From NCBI RefSeq assembly GCF_902506145.1, contig NZ_LR733520.1, positions 2,877,044 to 2,941,043 on the forward strand: a stretch of 64,000 nt of DNA. The letters are read 5' to 3'. The DNA comes from Burkholderia sp. 8Y. GTDB taxonomy: Bacteria > Pseudomonadota > Gammaproteobacteria > Burkholderiales > Burkholderiaceae. Position numbers and translations under genes: made by a program. The notes under the pieces were generated by a model that made no database searches, was not told where the DNA came from, and worked only from the letters and a program-made list of their open reading frames with translations. Shown piece after piece: positions 51,742 to 60,465 of the stretch (its first letter is position 1; each line of letters opens with the position of its first letter).

Positions 51742-51959
51742 ATGCCTACACCAAAAGAATGCCTGATCCGTCGACCGGCGGTCCTCGAGATGACGTCGCT
51801 TGCGTCGTCGACACTCGAGCGCCTGCTTGTCACCAGCGAATACCAGTCGCTGTGCGCATTTCCCCCGGCACCGTCGCGTGGAGGCAGACGGAGGTCCAGC
51901 AGTGGGTCAAATCTCGTCCGCGCGTCGGCCGTAGCATTCCAGAGCGGGGCCTGCCGTGA
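51742..51959 (+). pseudogene. AlpA-family regulator with a frameshift
   Basis: The first frame gives CLIRRPAVLEMTSLASSTLERLL, the HTH of AlpA. The expected second half RIPVAVRISPGTVAWRQTEVQQWVKSR follows in another frame. The switch falls near 51,835-51,850, so a single-base indel broke the gene. The end of the second frame overlaps the next gene by 4 nt (GTGA), as it would in the intact operon. Confidence 0.8.
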
Positions 51960-52414
51960 GCAAAGGCGCGTTTGACCGACTGGTCGAGGCGCTTCGGGCC
52001 GAAGTTAATGCTCGCCCGTCAGCGCAGCCTGAGAATTCTCGTCGCGTTGTTTCGGCAAAAACCTCGGCAGTGCGCGCGCCGACAGCAAGGCCGGGCTCAA
52101 CATCGCCTGCGGCTAAGGCCGTGGCCACATTCCCGTCGCAAAAGAGAATGTCACTAGGTGCTGCGCGTATCCTTGGAATGCCAGCAGATCAGCGCGTCGC
52201 GGAGACAGAACTAGCGAAGCCAGCTGGAAGTGGCTACCGAATTCGCGTTGGCGACCGCGAATTCAGCGAGGAGCAAGTGCGAGAAGTGTGTCGACAAGCG
52301 CTCGATGCCGGGCGGCTCCGTCCGAGTGACGCGACGCGAATCGAGACCATCATCAACTTCCGCGGGCAGCTTCCAAGTGATCTGCTCGGTGAATCCTACG
52401 CATCGCAACCATGA
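51956..52414 (+). CDS. Hypothetical protein after the AlpA remnant
   Basis: 152 residues, GTG start. A basic, low-complexity N-terminal half (residues 20-75, Ser/Ala/Pro/Arg) precedes a compact C-terminal part (RIRVGDREFSEEQVREVCRQALDAGRLRPSDATRIETIINFRGQLP). No family recognised. First of three tightly packed genes. Confidence 0.55.
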   Translation: MSKGAFDRLVEALRAEVNARPSAQPENSRRVVSAKTSAVRAPTARPGSTSPAAKAVATFPSQKRMSLGAARILGMPADQRVAETELAKPAGSGYRIRVGDREFSEEQVREVCRQALDAGRLRPSDATRIETIINFRGQLPSDLLGESYASQP

Positions 52415-52665
52415 AGCATGACCTTGAAACCCTTCGGCGGCGCCTTCGAGAGACGCTGCTATCTGGCGCGGATAGCGCATCGCTGCGGGCCGACATTGGC
52501 CGCTTGGAAGTGGAACAACAGCGGTCCGAGGCTCAAGTTGCTCGCAGCGATGCGGAACGAGGTGCCACCGTCGATGAAGCGATGACGAGCGAAGCACGCG
52601 CGCGTGCAAACGCATCGGCAAGTCGCTTAAGAATCCTCATTACACGTCTCAACCCGGAGAGCTGA
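52411..52665 (+). CDS. Small coiled-coil hypothetical protein
   Basis: 84 residues, ATGA overlap with the previous gene. Almost wholly helical with heptad-like leucines and many arginine/glutamate residues (LETLRRRLRETLLSGADSASLRADIGRLEVEQQRSEAQVAR). Function unknown. It is 5 nt from the next start. Confidence 0.55.
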   Translation: MKHDLETLRRRLRETLLSGADSASLRADIGRLEVEQQRSEAQVARSDAERGATVDEAMTSEARARANASASRLRILITRLNPES

Positions 52666-52670
52666 CCCGT

Positions 52671-53177
52671 ATGGATCATATTTATGCAGCACTGGTGCGC
52701 GCTGAAGCAGAGTACAAAGCTGCGACGGCCGCGTGTGAACAGGTCGCGAACAGGATCGCCGCCATCAACCAGCGTCTAGCTGAAAAAGCGCAAGCTCGTG
52801 CGCAGATTGTCGCGGACGCTCAGTCCGGGAAAATAGACGAGGCGCTGTCCGTCCTGCGGCTCGCCGTTATCGACGCAGATGCCCGAGACTTGTCCTCCTT
52901 CGTCGCGCAGGAGCACCAGCGGAAAGCAGAGGCCGCCGCTGAAGTCGATTCCGCCGCGCTTAAACGGGAACGTGCGAATGCAGATGTTGTTGGCTACGAG
53001 CGATCACAAGTCTTAAAGACACTCGACGCAACCGTCGCCGCACTCGAGGAGAGACTTCTGCAAGCGTTGGTTGAACGATACATCGTAAGTGATCGAACCA
53101 ATCATTCGCTTTGGAACCTGTGGACGCCATCGACTAGACTCAAAGAAGCGGTGCTTTCGTACCGCGCTCCCGTGTAG
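52671..53177 (+). CDS. Coiled-coil hypothetical protein
   Basis: 168 residues, helical and coiled-coil for residues 1-135 (EAEYKAATAACEQVANRIAAINQRLAEKAQARAQIV and LKTLDATVAALEERLLQALVERYIV). A short aromatic end follows (NHSLWNLWTPSTRLKEAVLSYRAPV). It may oligomerise with the preceding 84-residue coiled-coil protein. No family recognised. Confidence 0.58.
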   Translation: MDHIYAALVRAEAEYKAATAACEQVANRIAAINQRLAEKAQARAQIVADAQSGKIDEALSVLRLAVIDADARDLSSFVAQEHQRKAEAAAEVDSAALKRERANADVVGYERSQVLKTLDATVAALEERLLQALVERYIVSDRTNHSLWNLWTPSTRLKEAVLSYRAPV

Positions 53178-53658
53178 CGCACGTTTCCTAAGCCACGCGT
53201 CGTCGGCTCCTAAAGGTACGGGCGTGCGACCACACTCCTCGCCTTGTTCGGCTAGGCAAAGTCATTCCGTCGCTCCTCTGCAAGCCAACCGGCCGAGCGC
53301 CTTCTCCTTCTATTTACAGTGGCATGCAACAGAATGTCGCTCTGGGGGGCTTCCGCAGCCGGTTTGCTGCCGCCTATCGTCTATCCACCGACGATTCCCC
53401 AAAGTCCGCTGCCGTCCTCCTTGCGTTGGCGCGTGTGTTTGCTCGTGGGCGTGCACGAGAGGCGCCAACTAGTGCGGGCCTTCCCTCCGCGCTGAACAAT
53501 TGCCTAGTAAAGCCCGCCGAAAGAACCAAGCAAAACTATAAATTTCCATATAAATCAGATAGCTAGCACACGCGGCGAGTTTTTTTGTAGATCGACGCAT
53601 TGCTTTCGAACATTTCCCTTGATAGGATGATCGCCTCAACCACGAAAGGGCCAGAACA
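53178..53658. other. Intergenic upstream of the restriction gene
   Basis: 481 nt. No gene supported in 53,178-53,570. The AT-rich end holds the restriction gene promoter. Confidence 0.45.
53600..53628 (+). promoter_or_regulatory. Sigma-70-like promoter of the restriction endonuclease gene
   Basis: TTGCTT (53600-53605), a 17-nt spacer, TAGGAT (53623-53628), then 30 nt to the ATG with GAAAGGG as ribosome-binding site. Confidence 0.5.
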
Positions 53659-55173
53659 ATGACGATCATCCCCTCGGAATTCGAACATACCGCCGAATCC
53701 CTAGCCGACATAGTAGGCCTCGCGTCGTCGATGGGCGTCGAGACAGCACTACTGAAACTTCTGCCCAAGAATGCAAACGACAAGAATCAGATCTATATCG
53801 CTTCGGATTTTGGCGTTCTATTCGATCTATTCGCGATGACGCTCTCTGAACGCGGGGCGAGCGCAAGCACTAAGGACATGTCGCAGCCCGAACGACGCAT
53901 CGCAGAAGCCTTATTCGATGACTTTGCGTGGGTTAAGAGAGACGGCTCGACGGCACGGGCAAAACGCGCGAAGGCAATCGTCTATCCGCAATATCCGGAG
54001 GCGCGGCTCTCCGGTTTCCAATCGATTGATAACACAATGCCTGCGTGCCTCTCTGTGGGATTCACGCGGGAGAATCAGGACGCAAAACGCCTGTTGGTTC
54101 TTGGCCGCTTGCCAGGAGGAGCGTGCCGAGCGGTGATTTATTTCGATGTCTCGGAGAAATTAATTCGGGAAGTTAACTCTCTTCCGGGCTTTGAGCGATC
54201 AAAGGTTTGCAAACGACTCACGATCGACCAAGGAAACAGCAAAAAGCTGGAGGACCGACTGTCTCGCATTGTAGGCAAGCCGATGCGCGGGTGCCGCTTA
54301 GATACCTTCGGGAAAACGCTCCCCTTCTCTGGAACACAAGTATGTGGCTATACGTTGGAGCATGCCCTCGACATCATCCCGAACGCCGGAAAGGATGGTG
54401 ATCTTTTCGGCATCGAGTTGAAGGCGCATACACAGCTGAAGGTGACGCTCTTCACGCCCGAGCCGGATCTAGGTCTCTACGCGCAGAATTTTGGGCAGTT
54501 CATGCGCAGATTTGGGTATTTGGACGGTGAAGGAAACTATCGGCTGACCGGGATTCACAAAGCCAATGTGCGCTCGTCGAAGTCTGGCCTCACTCTCAAG
54601 GTTCGAGAATACCGGATGGAAAACGAAAAATGGACGCCGTTCGCGTACGATCCGAAGACTCCACTCACCTCTAAAATGGACGCGGTCGAGATCTTGCTTG
54701 AAGACGATCACGGATTCACCGCCGCGGGTTGGAGCCTCGAACGGCTCATGAACTGCTGGGGAGCGAAACATAATGAAACGGTGTACGTTCCCGCCACGAA
54801 AGCCACGAATCCGAGTTCATCCGAATATGCTGAAGGCTACGAGTACTTGGTTACATTCGGATCGAAGGTAATGTGGTGTCACGAGACGTCGGCTGAGCAG
54901 ATGCTCAACGCCATCAACGATGGGCTCATTTTTCTAGATCCTGCACCAAAGCTGCATACATCCGATCCTTCCAAAAACAAACGCCGCTCTCAATGGAGGG
55001 TCAATGACATTACAAAGGCTGCACCCGCGTTATATACGCGAGTGGAATTCCGTGATCTCTTAGCTACACCAGAGGTACAGGGTCGCTTGCTGGGGCACGA
55101 TGCAAGCTTGGATTCGCAGCATGCGCAAGACCCACTTCCGCGAGGTGAAATGATCTTAACGTTGGGGGCGTGA
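53659..55173 (+). CDS. MvaI/BcnI-family restriction endonuclease with extra N-terminal region
   Basis: 504 residues. The C-terminal half holds the MvaI/BcnI fold: GCRLDTFGKTLPFSGTQVCGYTLEH and the catalytic DGDLFGIELKAH (Asp 248, Glu 253, Lys 255, the D-x4-E-x-K form of this family), then LFTPEPDLGLY and FMRRFGYLDGEGNYRLTGIH. MvaI and BcnI are about 240 residues and cut CCWGG or CCSGG as monomers. Here about 200 extra N-terminal residues are present, of unknown role. The neighbouring C5-cytosine methyltransferase and Vsr support a CCNGG-type target, but specificity is not readable. It is convergent with vsr. Confidence 0.85.
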   Translation: MTIIPSEFEHTAESLADIVGLASSMGVETALLKLLPKNANDKNQIYIASDFGVLFDLFAMTLSERGASASTKDMSQPERRIAEALFDDFAWVKRDGSTARAKRAKAIVYPQYPEARLSGFQSIDNTMPACLSVGFTRENQDAKRLLVLGRLPGGACRAVIYFDVSEKLIREVNSLPGFERSKVCKRLTIDQGNSKKLEDRLSRIVGKPMRGCRLDTFGKTLPFSGTQVCGYTLEHALDIIPNAGKDGDLFGIELKAHTQLKVTLFTPEPDLGLYAQNFGQFMRRFGYLDGEGNYRLTGIHKANVRSSKSGLTLKVREYRMENEKWTPFAYDPKTPLTSKMDAVEILLEDDHGFTAAGWSLERLMNCWGAKHNETVYVPATKATNPSSSEYAEGYEYLVTFGSKVMWCHETSAEQMLNAINDGLIFLDPAPKLHTSDPSKNKRRSQWRVNDITKAAPALYTRVEFRDLLATPEVQGRLLGHDASLDSQHAQDPLPRGEMILTLGA

Positions 55174-55401
55174 GCGACGGCGTGTCCAACACCGCAGAAC
55201 GAGATGCCAAGGTTTGAACAATGCCGGCGTTGGCAAATCTGGCCTTGGGCGGTTAGCTCGCTTGGCCGTGTGTCGCTGTTGGCAAGGGATCCTTGGGCAC
55301 TTCGTCTATCCTTCAAAGAACGGTGGAGCTCGCTCCCACCGGCTTGATGAAGGGCGGGCTAGTAGCCGCCGTTGAGCGGATGACTTGCCTTCTCGCGCCT
55401 T

Positions 55402-55854
55402 TCATACTGCAGTTGGGTGTTCCATCATTCTATCGTTGCTGCAAAGCCAATCGCTGACGACTTTTACTGTGCTTTCGATTTTCTGTTTCTTACCCCTCAA
55501 ACTGCACTCCCAGACGACAGCGACGCGCCAGCCGTCAGCCTGTAGGGAAGTGACTGCTTTTTCGTCGTTCTGCCGATTCCGAGAGATCTTCTGTCTCCAG
55601 AAATCGGCGCGGGTTTGAGGCCATTTAAATCGAGGACATTCGTGCCCGTGCCAAAAACACCCGTGGACGAAAATTACGGCACGACGTTTAGGAAAGACAA
55701 TATCAGGCTTTCCAGGAAGATCAGGTACATGAAGACGGAATCTGAAGCCCCGGCGATGAAGCGCACTACGTAACAGGAGTTCCGGCTTCGTGTTGCGTCC
55801 ACCGATGCCGGACATCATCCTACTGCGAGTTGCACTATCGACTACGTCGACCAT
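55402..55854 (-). CDS. vsr: Very short patch repair endonuclease
   Basis: 150-residue Vsr. RSRMMSGIGGRNTKPELLLRSALHRRGFRFRLH carries the catalytic N-terminal region. PDLPGKPDIVFPKRRAVIFVHGCFWHGHECPRFKWP has the aspartate of the active site and zinc ligands. Vsr nicks next to T:G mismatches formed by deamination of 5-methylcytosine. It starts in a 1-nt overlap (TGATG) with the methyltransferase stop, so the two are one operon. Confidence 0.96.
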   Translation of the reverse strand: MVDVVDSATRSRMMSGIGGRNTKPELLLRSALHRRGFRFRLHVPDLPGKPDIVFPKRRAVIFVHGCFWHGHECPRFKWPQTRADFWRQKISRNRQNDEKAVTSLQADGWRVAVVWECSLRGKKQKIESTVKVVSDWLCSNDRMMEHPTAV

Positions 55855-57119
55855 CAGGCAAATAGCGGCAGACTAAAGGAAATGCCGTCCCGTGCCTTCC
55901 CCACCAGCGACTCGATATGCGGCAACATAATGCGCGCCACTTCCTGCATAACCGGCATCACCACGCTGTTTCCAAACTGGCGGTAAGCCTGTGTATCACT
56001 TACGGGAATCTTGAATGTGTCAGGGAAACCCATCAATCGTGCGCATTCACGAGGGGTTAGTCTTCGGGGGCGCTTTCGTGCTCCCTGCGACACAAGAATC
56101 TCCGAACCGTCCTTGTGATATCGAGCTGAAAGTGTGCGCGTCACGCTATCAGCGTATGCCATACCGAAGCCGAACCCGTTGCCAGCGGCACGATGTTTGT
56201 CTGCATACGCTTGGAGGTACTTCCAGAGATTCTCGGTGAGGGTGAATTTCGGTTGCACGACGCGGCGATCAGGATCAAAGAAGCGGTTGCCATCCCATGG
56301 GAGGAAAGGCTCGCTACCATCTGTTCGATGTAGAATCGACCCCAATCTTGGACCTTCGGATGGCAACTTTAGGTCATCCCACGAAAAACCAGTTTTCTCT
56401 TGAAATCCGACAATGATTATCCGTTCCCGGTGCTGAGGCGTGAAATGCTGGCCGTCGATCACACGGAAATGGACGTCATAACCCAGCTCCTCGCGCAACG
56501 TTTCCAAAATCACCCGGAAGGTGTTTCCCTTATCGTGTGAAACAAGATTCTTGACGTTTTCCAGCAAGAACGCCTTGGGTCGTTTGAGCGCGATGATCCG
56601 GGCCACGTCGAAGAACAACGTGCCTTGCGTCGAGCATTCGAAGCCGTGCGGACGGCCGAGAGAATTCTTCTTGCTGACCCCGGCAATACTGAACGGCTGG
56701 CACGGGAAACCTGCAAGCAGCACGTCGTGATCGGGAATATCTTCCGCCGGGAATGGCACGATGTCGCCAACATATGGATGACGGTCGCCGAAATTCTCTA
56801 CATAGGTCTTCTTGGAGAAGTCGTTCCACTCACTTGTGAAAACGCACTCGCCGCCGTGTGCTTCGAAGCCCATTCGGATTCCGCCGATTCCCGCAAACAA
56901 GTCGATGAACCGGAAGCTCTCCTGTTTCCGGCTGTTTCCGACTGCTTTGGTTCTTAGCATCTCGCGCAATGCCGTTTCTACCAACGCGGGACAAGCGATG
57001 TCACCCTTCTCCCACCGCCTAATAGTTTTTGCATCTTTTCCTAGGAAATTTGCAATTTCTCGCTGCGTGTAGCGGTCGCGCGCTTGTTTTAGTAGTTCAA
57101 ATGACGGAGTATCGAGCAT
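55854..57119 (-). CDS. DNA (cytosine-5-)-methyltransferase, Dcm/EcoRII type
   Basis: 421 residues. An N-terminal HTH (residues 15-40, TQREIANFLGKDAKTIRRWEKGD) is followed by the C5-methylase motifs: I FIDLFAGIGGIRMGFE (near 71), IV GFPCQPFS (catalytic Cys 140), VI LLENVKNL, VIII QHRERIIIVGF, and X RQFGNSVVMPV. The HTH plus the vsr neighbour is the arrangement of Dcm/M.EcoRII (CCWGG), which can also autoregulate. It protects host DNA from the MvaI/BcnI-like endonuclease. Confidence 0.95.
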   Translation of the reverse strand: MLDTPSFELLKQARDRYTQREIANFLGKDAKTIRRWEKGDIACPALVETALREMLRTKAVGNSRKQESFRFIDLFAGIGGIRMGFEAHGGECVFTSEWNDFSKKTYVENFGDRHPYVGDIVPFPAEDIPDHDVLLAGFPCQPFSIAGVSKKNSLGRPHGFECSTQGTLFFDVARIIALKRPKAFLLENVKNLVSHDKGNTFRVILETLREELGYDVHFRVIDGQHFTPQHRERIIIVGFQEKTGFSWDDLKLPSEGPRLGSILHRTDGSEPFLPWDGNRFFDPDRRVVQPKFTLTENLWKYLQAYADKHRAAGNGFGFGMAYADSVTRTLSARYHKDGSEILVSQGARKRPRRLTPRECARLMGFPDTFKIPVSDTQAYRQFGNSVVMPVMQEVARIMLPHIESLVGKARDGISFSLPLFA

Positions 57120-57723
57120 TTCCTTCCCTGGGTATTTTTGCGGACATTATGACCCTTCTTCGTCCCAAATCCAAGCGAATTCGCACGATCATCTCGCAGA
57201 CTCACCGCTACCCGTCGAGCAGAGTCTAGTGGACTAACGGCGAAAGGATGACGCTCGTCGCCAGCACCTGCTCAGCTACCGTGAGTGGCTCCCGCTGATT
57301 CGTAAGTCTCCACTCGCTTATGGAGTGCGTTCTCCGCTCGGACTCAGCGCCCTAACCGCTTCTTAATGAGAGGCCAAGGGCGGCGCTAGTCCGGTGGCTT
57401 TGCGAGACACTGATCTAACACGGCCAACCGACGCAGCGACTACCACCTTTTGGATCATCGGCTTGATAGCGCCTCCTCCGCGTTGAGCAACACCATGTGC
57501 GACGTCTCCTACACAATTTGCAACCACCCATAAAATTGTCGATAGGAAGGTGCGGGGGCTGCGCCAATCGCACGATGAGCGGGCGTCACCGGTCGTTGCG
57601 AAGAGACGACTACCGCGCCCCTCAAGGTCAACTTGATGCGGCGCGCCCGACTTCAAGATGGCTGGCAAGACACGCTTGCGGTTTTCCTGGCTCGCAGGTC
57701 GGCGCAAAGAGCGTAACCGTCGC

Positions 57724-57744
57724 GGGGGTAACATTGGGGGTAAC
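57724..57744. repeat. Right-end integrase arm-type sites
   Basis: Two identical GGGGGTAAC words with 12-nt periodicity. The left end carries the same motif near the integrase gene. This fixes the right end of the element to the next 80 nt. Confidence 0.6.
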
Positions 57745-57805
57745 CTCGGAGGCCGTGGCGCGTTGACGGGGGAGCCGGTGGAGCTTCGGCGGGCTGTTTG
57801 GTAGC

Positions 57806-57818
57806 CCTCCTCCCACCA
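57806..57818. repeat. attR-like partial copy of the tRNA-Ala 3' end
   Basis: CCTCCTCCCACCA matches the tRNA 3' end CCTCCTCTCCACCA (22542-22555) except for one missing T. The sequence beyond it leads straight into a terminator and core genes, as expected for the displaced downstream flank of the tRNA gene. Confidence 0.55.
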
Positions 57819-57825
57819 CGAATCC

Positions 57826-57855
57826 AAAGGGCTCGGCATCACGCCGAGCCCTTTC
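57826..57855 (+). terminator. Terminator beyond the right junction (probably the original tRNA-Ala terminator)
   Basis: AAAGGGCTCGGC pairs with GCCGAGCCCTTT around a 5-nt loop. No gene ends just upstream of it in the present arrangement. If the element were excised it would follow the tRNA by about 10 nt. Confidence 0.8.
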
Positions 57856-57926
57856 TCGTTTCCGCGTCCACCTTAAGCCCCCGTCCCGCGTACACTGCTC
57901 CTCACGCCGACCCGCGAGCGACGCCC

Positions 57927-58334
57927 ATGCACATCCAAATCCGCGAAATCGACCACGTCGTAATCCGCTGCGCCGATCTCCACGCCATGATTCACTTCTA
58001 CCGCACGGCCCTCGGCTGCGCGGTCGAGAAAGAGCAGCGCGATATCGGTCTCGTGCAGATGCGCGCCGGGCGCTCGCTGATCGATTTACTCGCGGTAGGC
58101 GCGTCCATCGACCGGCCGGAGAGCGGCCCGCCGGGCGCCAGCCGCAACATGGATCACCTGTGCCTGCGCGTCGAACCATTCGATGCCCCCGCGCTGCGCG
58201 CGCACCTCGAGACGCACGGCGCGCGCATCGGCGAAGAAGCGCGGCGTTACGGCGCCGAAGGCTTCGGCCCGTCGCTATATCTGTTCGATCCGGAAGGCAA
58301 CATGGTCGAGCTCAAAGGACCGCCCGAAGCCTAA
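57927..58334 (+). CDS. VOC (glyoxalase/bleomycin resistance) family protein
   Basis: 135 residues with the vicinal-oxygen-chelate pattern: EIDHVVIRCADLHAMIHFYRTALGC (first metal histidine), NMDHLCLRVEPFDAPALRAHLE (second), and GPSLYLFDPEGNMVELKGP (terminal glutamate). It is a single VOC module, so it probably dimerises. The substrate is unknown. The ATG at 57927 is used. Confidence 0.9.
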   Translation: MHIQIREIDHVVIRCADLHAMIHFYRTALGCAVEKEQRDIGLVQMRAGRSLIDLLAVGASIDRPESGPPGASRNMDHLCLRVEPFDAPALRAHLETHGARIGEEARRYGAEGFGPSLYLFDPEGNMVELKGPPEA

Positions 58335-58337
58335 GCA

Positions 58338-58889
58338 TCAAGCACCCGGCGCCTTCAACACGTTCCAGCGAATGGTCACCGGATCCACCGTCGCGCTGCC
58401 GAGCGATGCCTCGCCATCTTGCACGGTCAGTTGCAGGCGCATCGTCCGTTCGGCCAGCTTGCCAAGCGCCTCCGCGACGCCGTCCGCGAGCGACCACACC
58501 GTGACGTTCTCCAGGCGCTCGACCTTTGCGCGCACGCCTTGCCACCAGATGTCCGCCGTCCTTCCCGCATACGCGATCACGATCACGCGGTCCGCGCGTC
58601 CGCTCGCCTTCGCGATGCGTCGCTCGTCCGGCTGGCCGGCTTCGATCCACAGTTCGATCTGGCCGGTGAAGTCCTTTTGCCATAGATCAGGCTCGTCCGT
58701 ATCGGAGAGCCCTTTGCAGAATTCCAGTCGCTCGTCGGCGAAAAGGCCGAACGCGGCGACGCGAATCATCATGCGTTCGTCGGTTTCGGACGGATGCCGC
58801 GCGATGGTCAAGGAGTGGTCGCCATAGTAATGACGGTCCATGTCGGCGATCTGGAGATCGGCCTTATAGATGGTGGATTTGAGAGCCAT
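58338..58889 (-). CDS. yaeQ: YaeQ family protein
   Basis: 183 residues of the YaeQ family (PD-(D/E)XK-like fold): MALKSTIYKADLQIADMDRHYYGDHSLTIARHPSETDERMMIRV at the start, then LWQKDFTGQIELWIEAGQPDERRIAKASGRAD. YaeQ is a conserved protein, linked in early work to suppression of rfaH defects; its biochemical role is unsettled. It is convergent with the VOC gene, separated by 3 nt. 58,890-59,097 shows no gene. Confidence 0.93.
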   Translation of the reverse strand: MALKSTIYKADLQIADMDRHYYGDHSLTIARHPSETDERMMIRVAAFGLFADERLEFCKGLSDTDEPDLWQKDFTGQIELWIEAGQPDERRIAKASGRADRVIVIAYAGRTADIWWQGVRAKVERLENVTVWSLADGVAEALGKLAERTMRLQLTVQDGEASLGSATVDPVTIRWNVLKAPGA

Positions 58890-59097
58890 GCAGCGATGAC
58901 ACCGGAAAGCGACCGGCGATTCATAGGAAGTTGGAAAGCGGCACGGCGCAACGGCGAAAGCCGCACATCGGACGCGACAAGCCCGTCATTGTGCGGCGAA
59001 TCGATGCGGAATTGGAAGCGGAGATCGCGCAGTCAGCCCGAGCGGGCGACCGCGCCGTTTTCAGGCGCGATATTGACGCGCGCTGATATTCGACCGT

Positions 59098-59442
59098 TTA
59101 TTGGTCGATGAAGCGATCGGCGGTCCACATGCCTTGAGTATCGCTATTCGCGGCATTGACGAATTCGACGTCGTGGCCAACCACGCGCACCACGCGAAAA
59201 TGCGAATTCACCGGAGTCGATATGCACTCATACCCTTCGAAAAACTGCTGCATCTGCTGATGCTCGCCGGCTCGCGCGTGCTGATCGGCTGAATCGAATT
59301 TATCTTTCGACAAACAGCCATAAGAATTGGGTCTGAACTTGAATGTCTGTTGCGGCTGAAGCGCGCTGTCCTGCGCGTATGCCGCAGAAACCGCGACAGC
59401 CAAGCTCAACACGGCGAAGACAGCATGAGCGCGTTTCTTCAT
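59098..59442 (-). CDS. Secreted small hypothetical protein
   Basis: 114 residues. Signal peptide MKKRAHAVFAVLSLAVAVSAAYA, cleaved before QDSALQ. The mature part is beta-rich with two cysteines (YGCLSKDKFDSADQHARAGEHQQMQQFFEGYECIS) that may pair, and ends MWTADRFID. GGAGG upstream of the ATG supports the start. No family recognised; probably periplasmic. Confidence 0.75.
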   Translation of the reverse strand: MKKRAHAVFAVLSLAVAVSAAYAQDSALQPQQTFKFRPNSYGCLSKDKFDSADQHARAGEHQQMQQFFEGYECISTPVNSHFRVVRVVGHDVEFVNAANSDTQGMWTADRFIDQ

Positions 59443-59445
59443 CAA

Positions 59446-59838
59446 TAGAGCCTCCGGACGAAAGCCGCGACATTAGCCGCATATATAAAAGCCGTTTCGC
59501 GAACTCATACTAGATGGGTTGCGTCGAGTTGCAAGCACATGTTGTGTGCGATTGCAACAAGACGCAGTGTCCCAGTTTTTATCTCGGGATTACACGTGTT
59601 CGTTTCGACCACGATTTATCGGTTAATCGGCGAAAGCGAAAATGAATTTGTCGAAAGGACGCGCATGTGCGGCATTTTGTCTCGTGCGTCGTTTGGTGCA
59701 TCGCACGAGCGGTTCTCATCCGTCAGCGCGAGACGCGCATAGCAGTCCGCGAACGACTTGGGAAGCTGGCCGAACGGCCTATTGCCTCGCGCGGCGGTTC
59801 GTGGATAAATCGACGGCATCGATAACAGGAGGTGCGGA
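59446..59838. other. Intergenic, small secreted protein to LysE gene
   Basis: About 390 nt between divergent genes. No gene is supported. AT-rich stretches at 59,470-59,540 could hold promoters. Confidence 0.4.
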
Positions 59839-60465
59839 ATGACGCTCGCTCAATGGCTGCCGTTCGCGATCGCTTCGGCGATTCTCGTGGCGATTCCCGG
59901 GCCGACGGTACTGCTCGTCGTCTCGTACGCGCTCGGTCACGGCCGCAAATACGCGCTCGCGACGACGCTCGGCGTCGCATTGGGCGACCTGACTGCCATG
60001 ACCGCGTCCATGCTCGGTCTCGGCGTGCTGCTCGCGGCTTCGGCGGAACTCTTCATGGCCGTCAAATGGGTCGGCGCGGCGTATCTGTTCTATCTGGGCA
60101 TCAAGCTGTGGCGCGCGCCCGTCGTCGATACGGACGCCGTCAAGCCGAGCGGCGACCTGCGGACGAGTCGCATCATGGCGCACGCCTACGCGGTGACGAC
60201 GCTCAATCCTAAAAGCATCATCTTCTTCGTCGCCTTCGTGCCGCAGTTCGTCGATCCGCATGCGGCGACCGTTTCGCAGATCGCCATTCTCGAAGCCACA
60301 TTCGTCGGCCTCGCGGCGGCGAACGCGTTTGCTTATGCGCTGCTCGCTTCGGGAGCGCGCCGCGCCATCCGCAAGCCTTCGGTGCAGCGCGCCGTGAACC
60401 GCACCGGCGGCGCGTTGCTGATGGGCGCTGGCGTATTCGCGGCGGCGTGGAAGAGAGCAGCATGA
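59839..60465 (+). CDS. LysE/RhtB family amino-acid exporter
   Basis: 208 residues, about six helices. LysE-family signatures are FAIASAILVAIPGPTVLLVVSYALGHGRKYALATTLGVALGDL at the N-terminus and VTTLNPKSIIFFVAFVPQFVD in the centre. Such proteins export amino acids or related metabolites by proton exchange. The substrate is unknown. AACAGGAGGTGCGGA precedes the start. The stop overlaps the next start (ATGA). Confidence 0.93.
   Translation: MTLAQWLPFAIASAILVAIPGPTVLLVVSYALGHGRKYALATTLGVALGDLTAMTASMLGLGVLLAASAELFMAVKWVGAAYLFYLGIKLWRAPVVDTDAVKPSGDLRTSRIMAHAYAVTTLNPKSIIFFVAFVPQFVDPHAATVSQIAILEATFVGLAAANAFAYALLASGARRAIRKPSVQRAVNRTGGALLMGAGVFAAAWKRAA

Larger units (their letters stand above)
57120..57926. 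other. Right end of the element and junction with the chromosome
   Basis: No gene supported. 57,120-57,700 is anonymous island DNA. Two GGGGGTAAC arm-type repeats lie at 57724-57732 and 57736-57744, the attR-like core at 57806-57818, and a terminator at 57826-57855. The VOC gene follows. Confidence 0.55.

Noticed and set aside
33649..57119. One single system made of the GHKL operon, PLD operon, Vsr and Dcm
   Set aside because: Published neighbourhoods do combine such parts, but here they are in separate operons up to 10 kb apart with IS debris between, so linkage is not supported.
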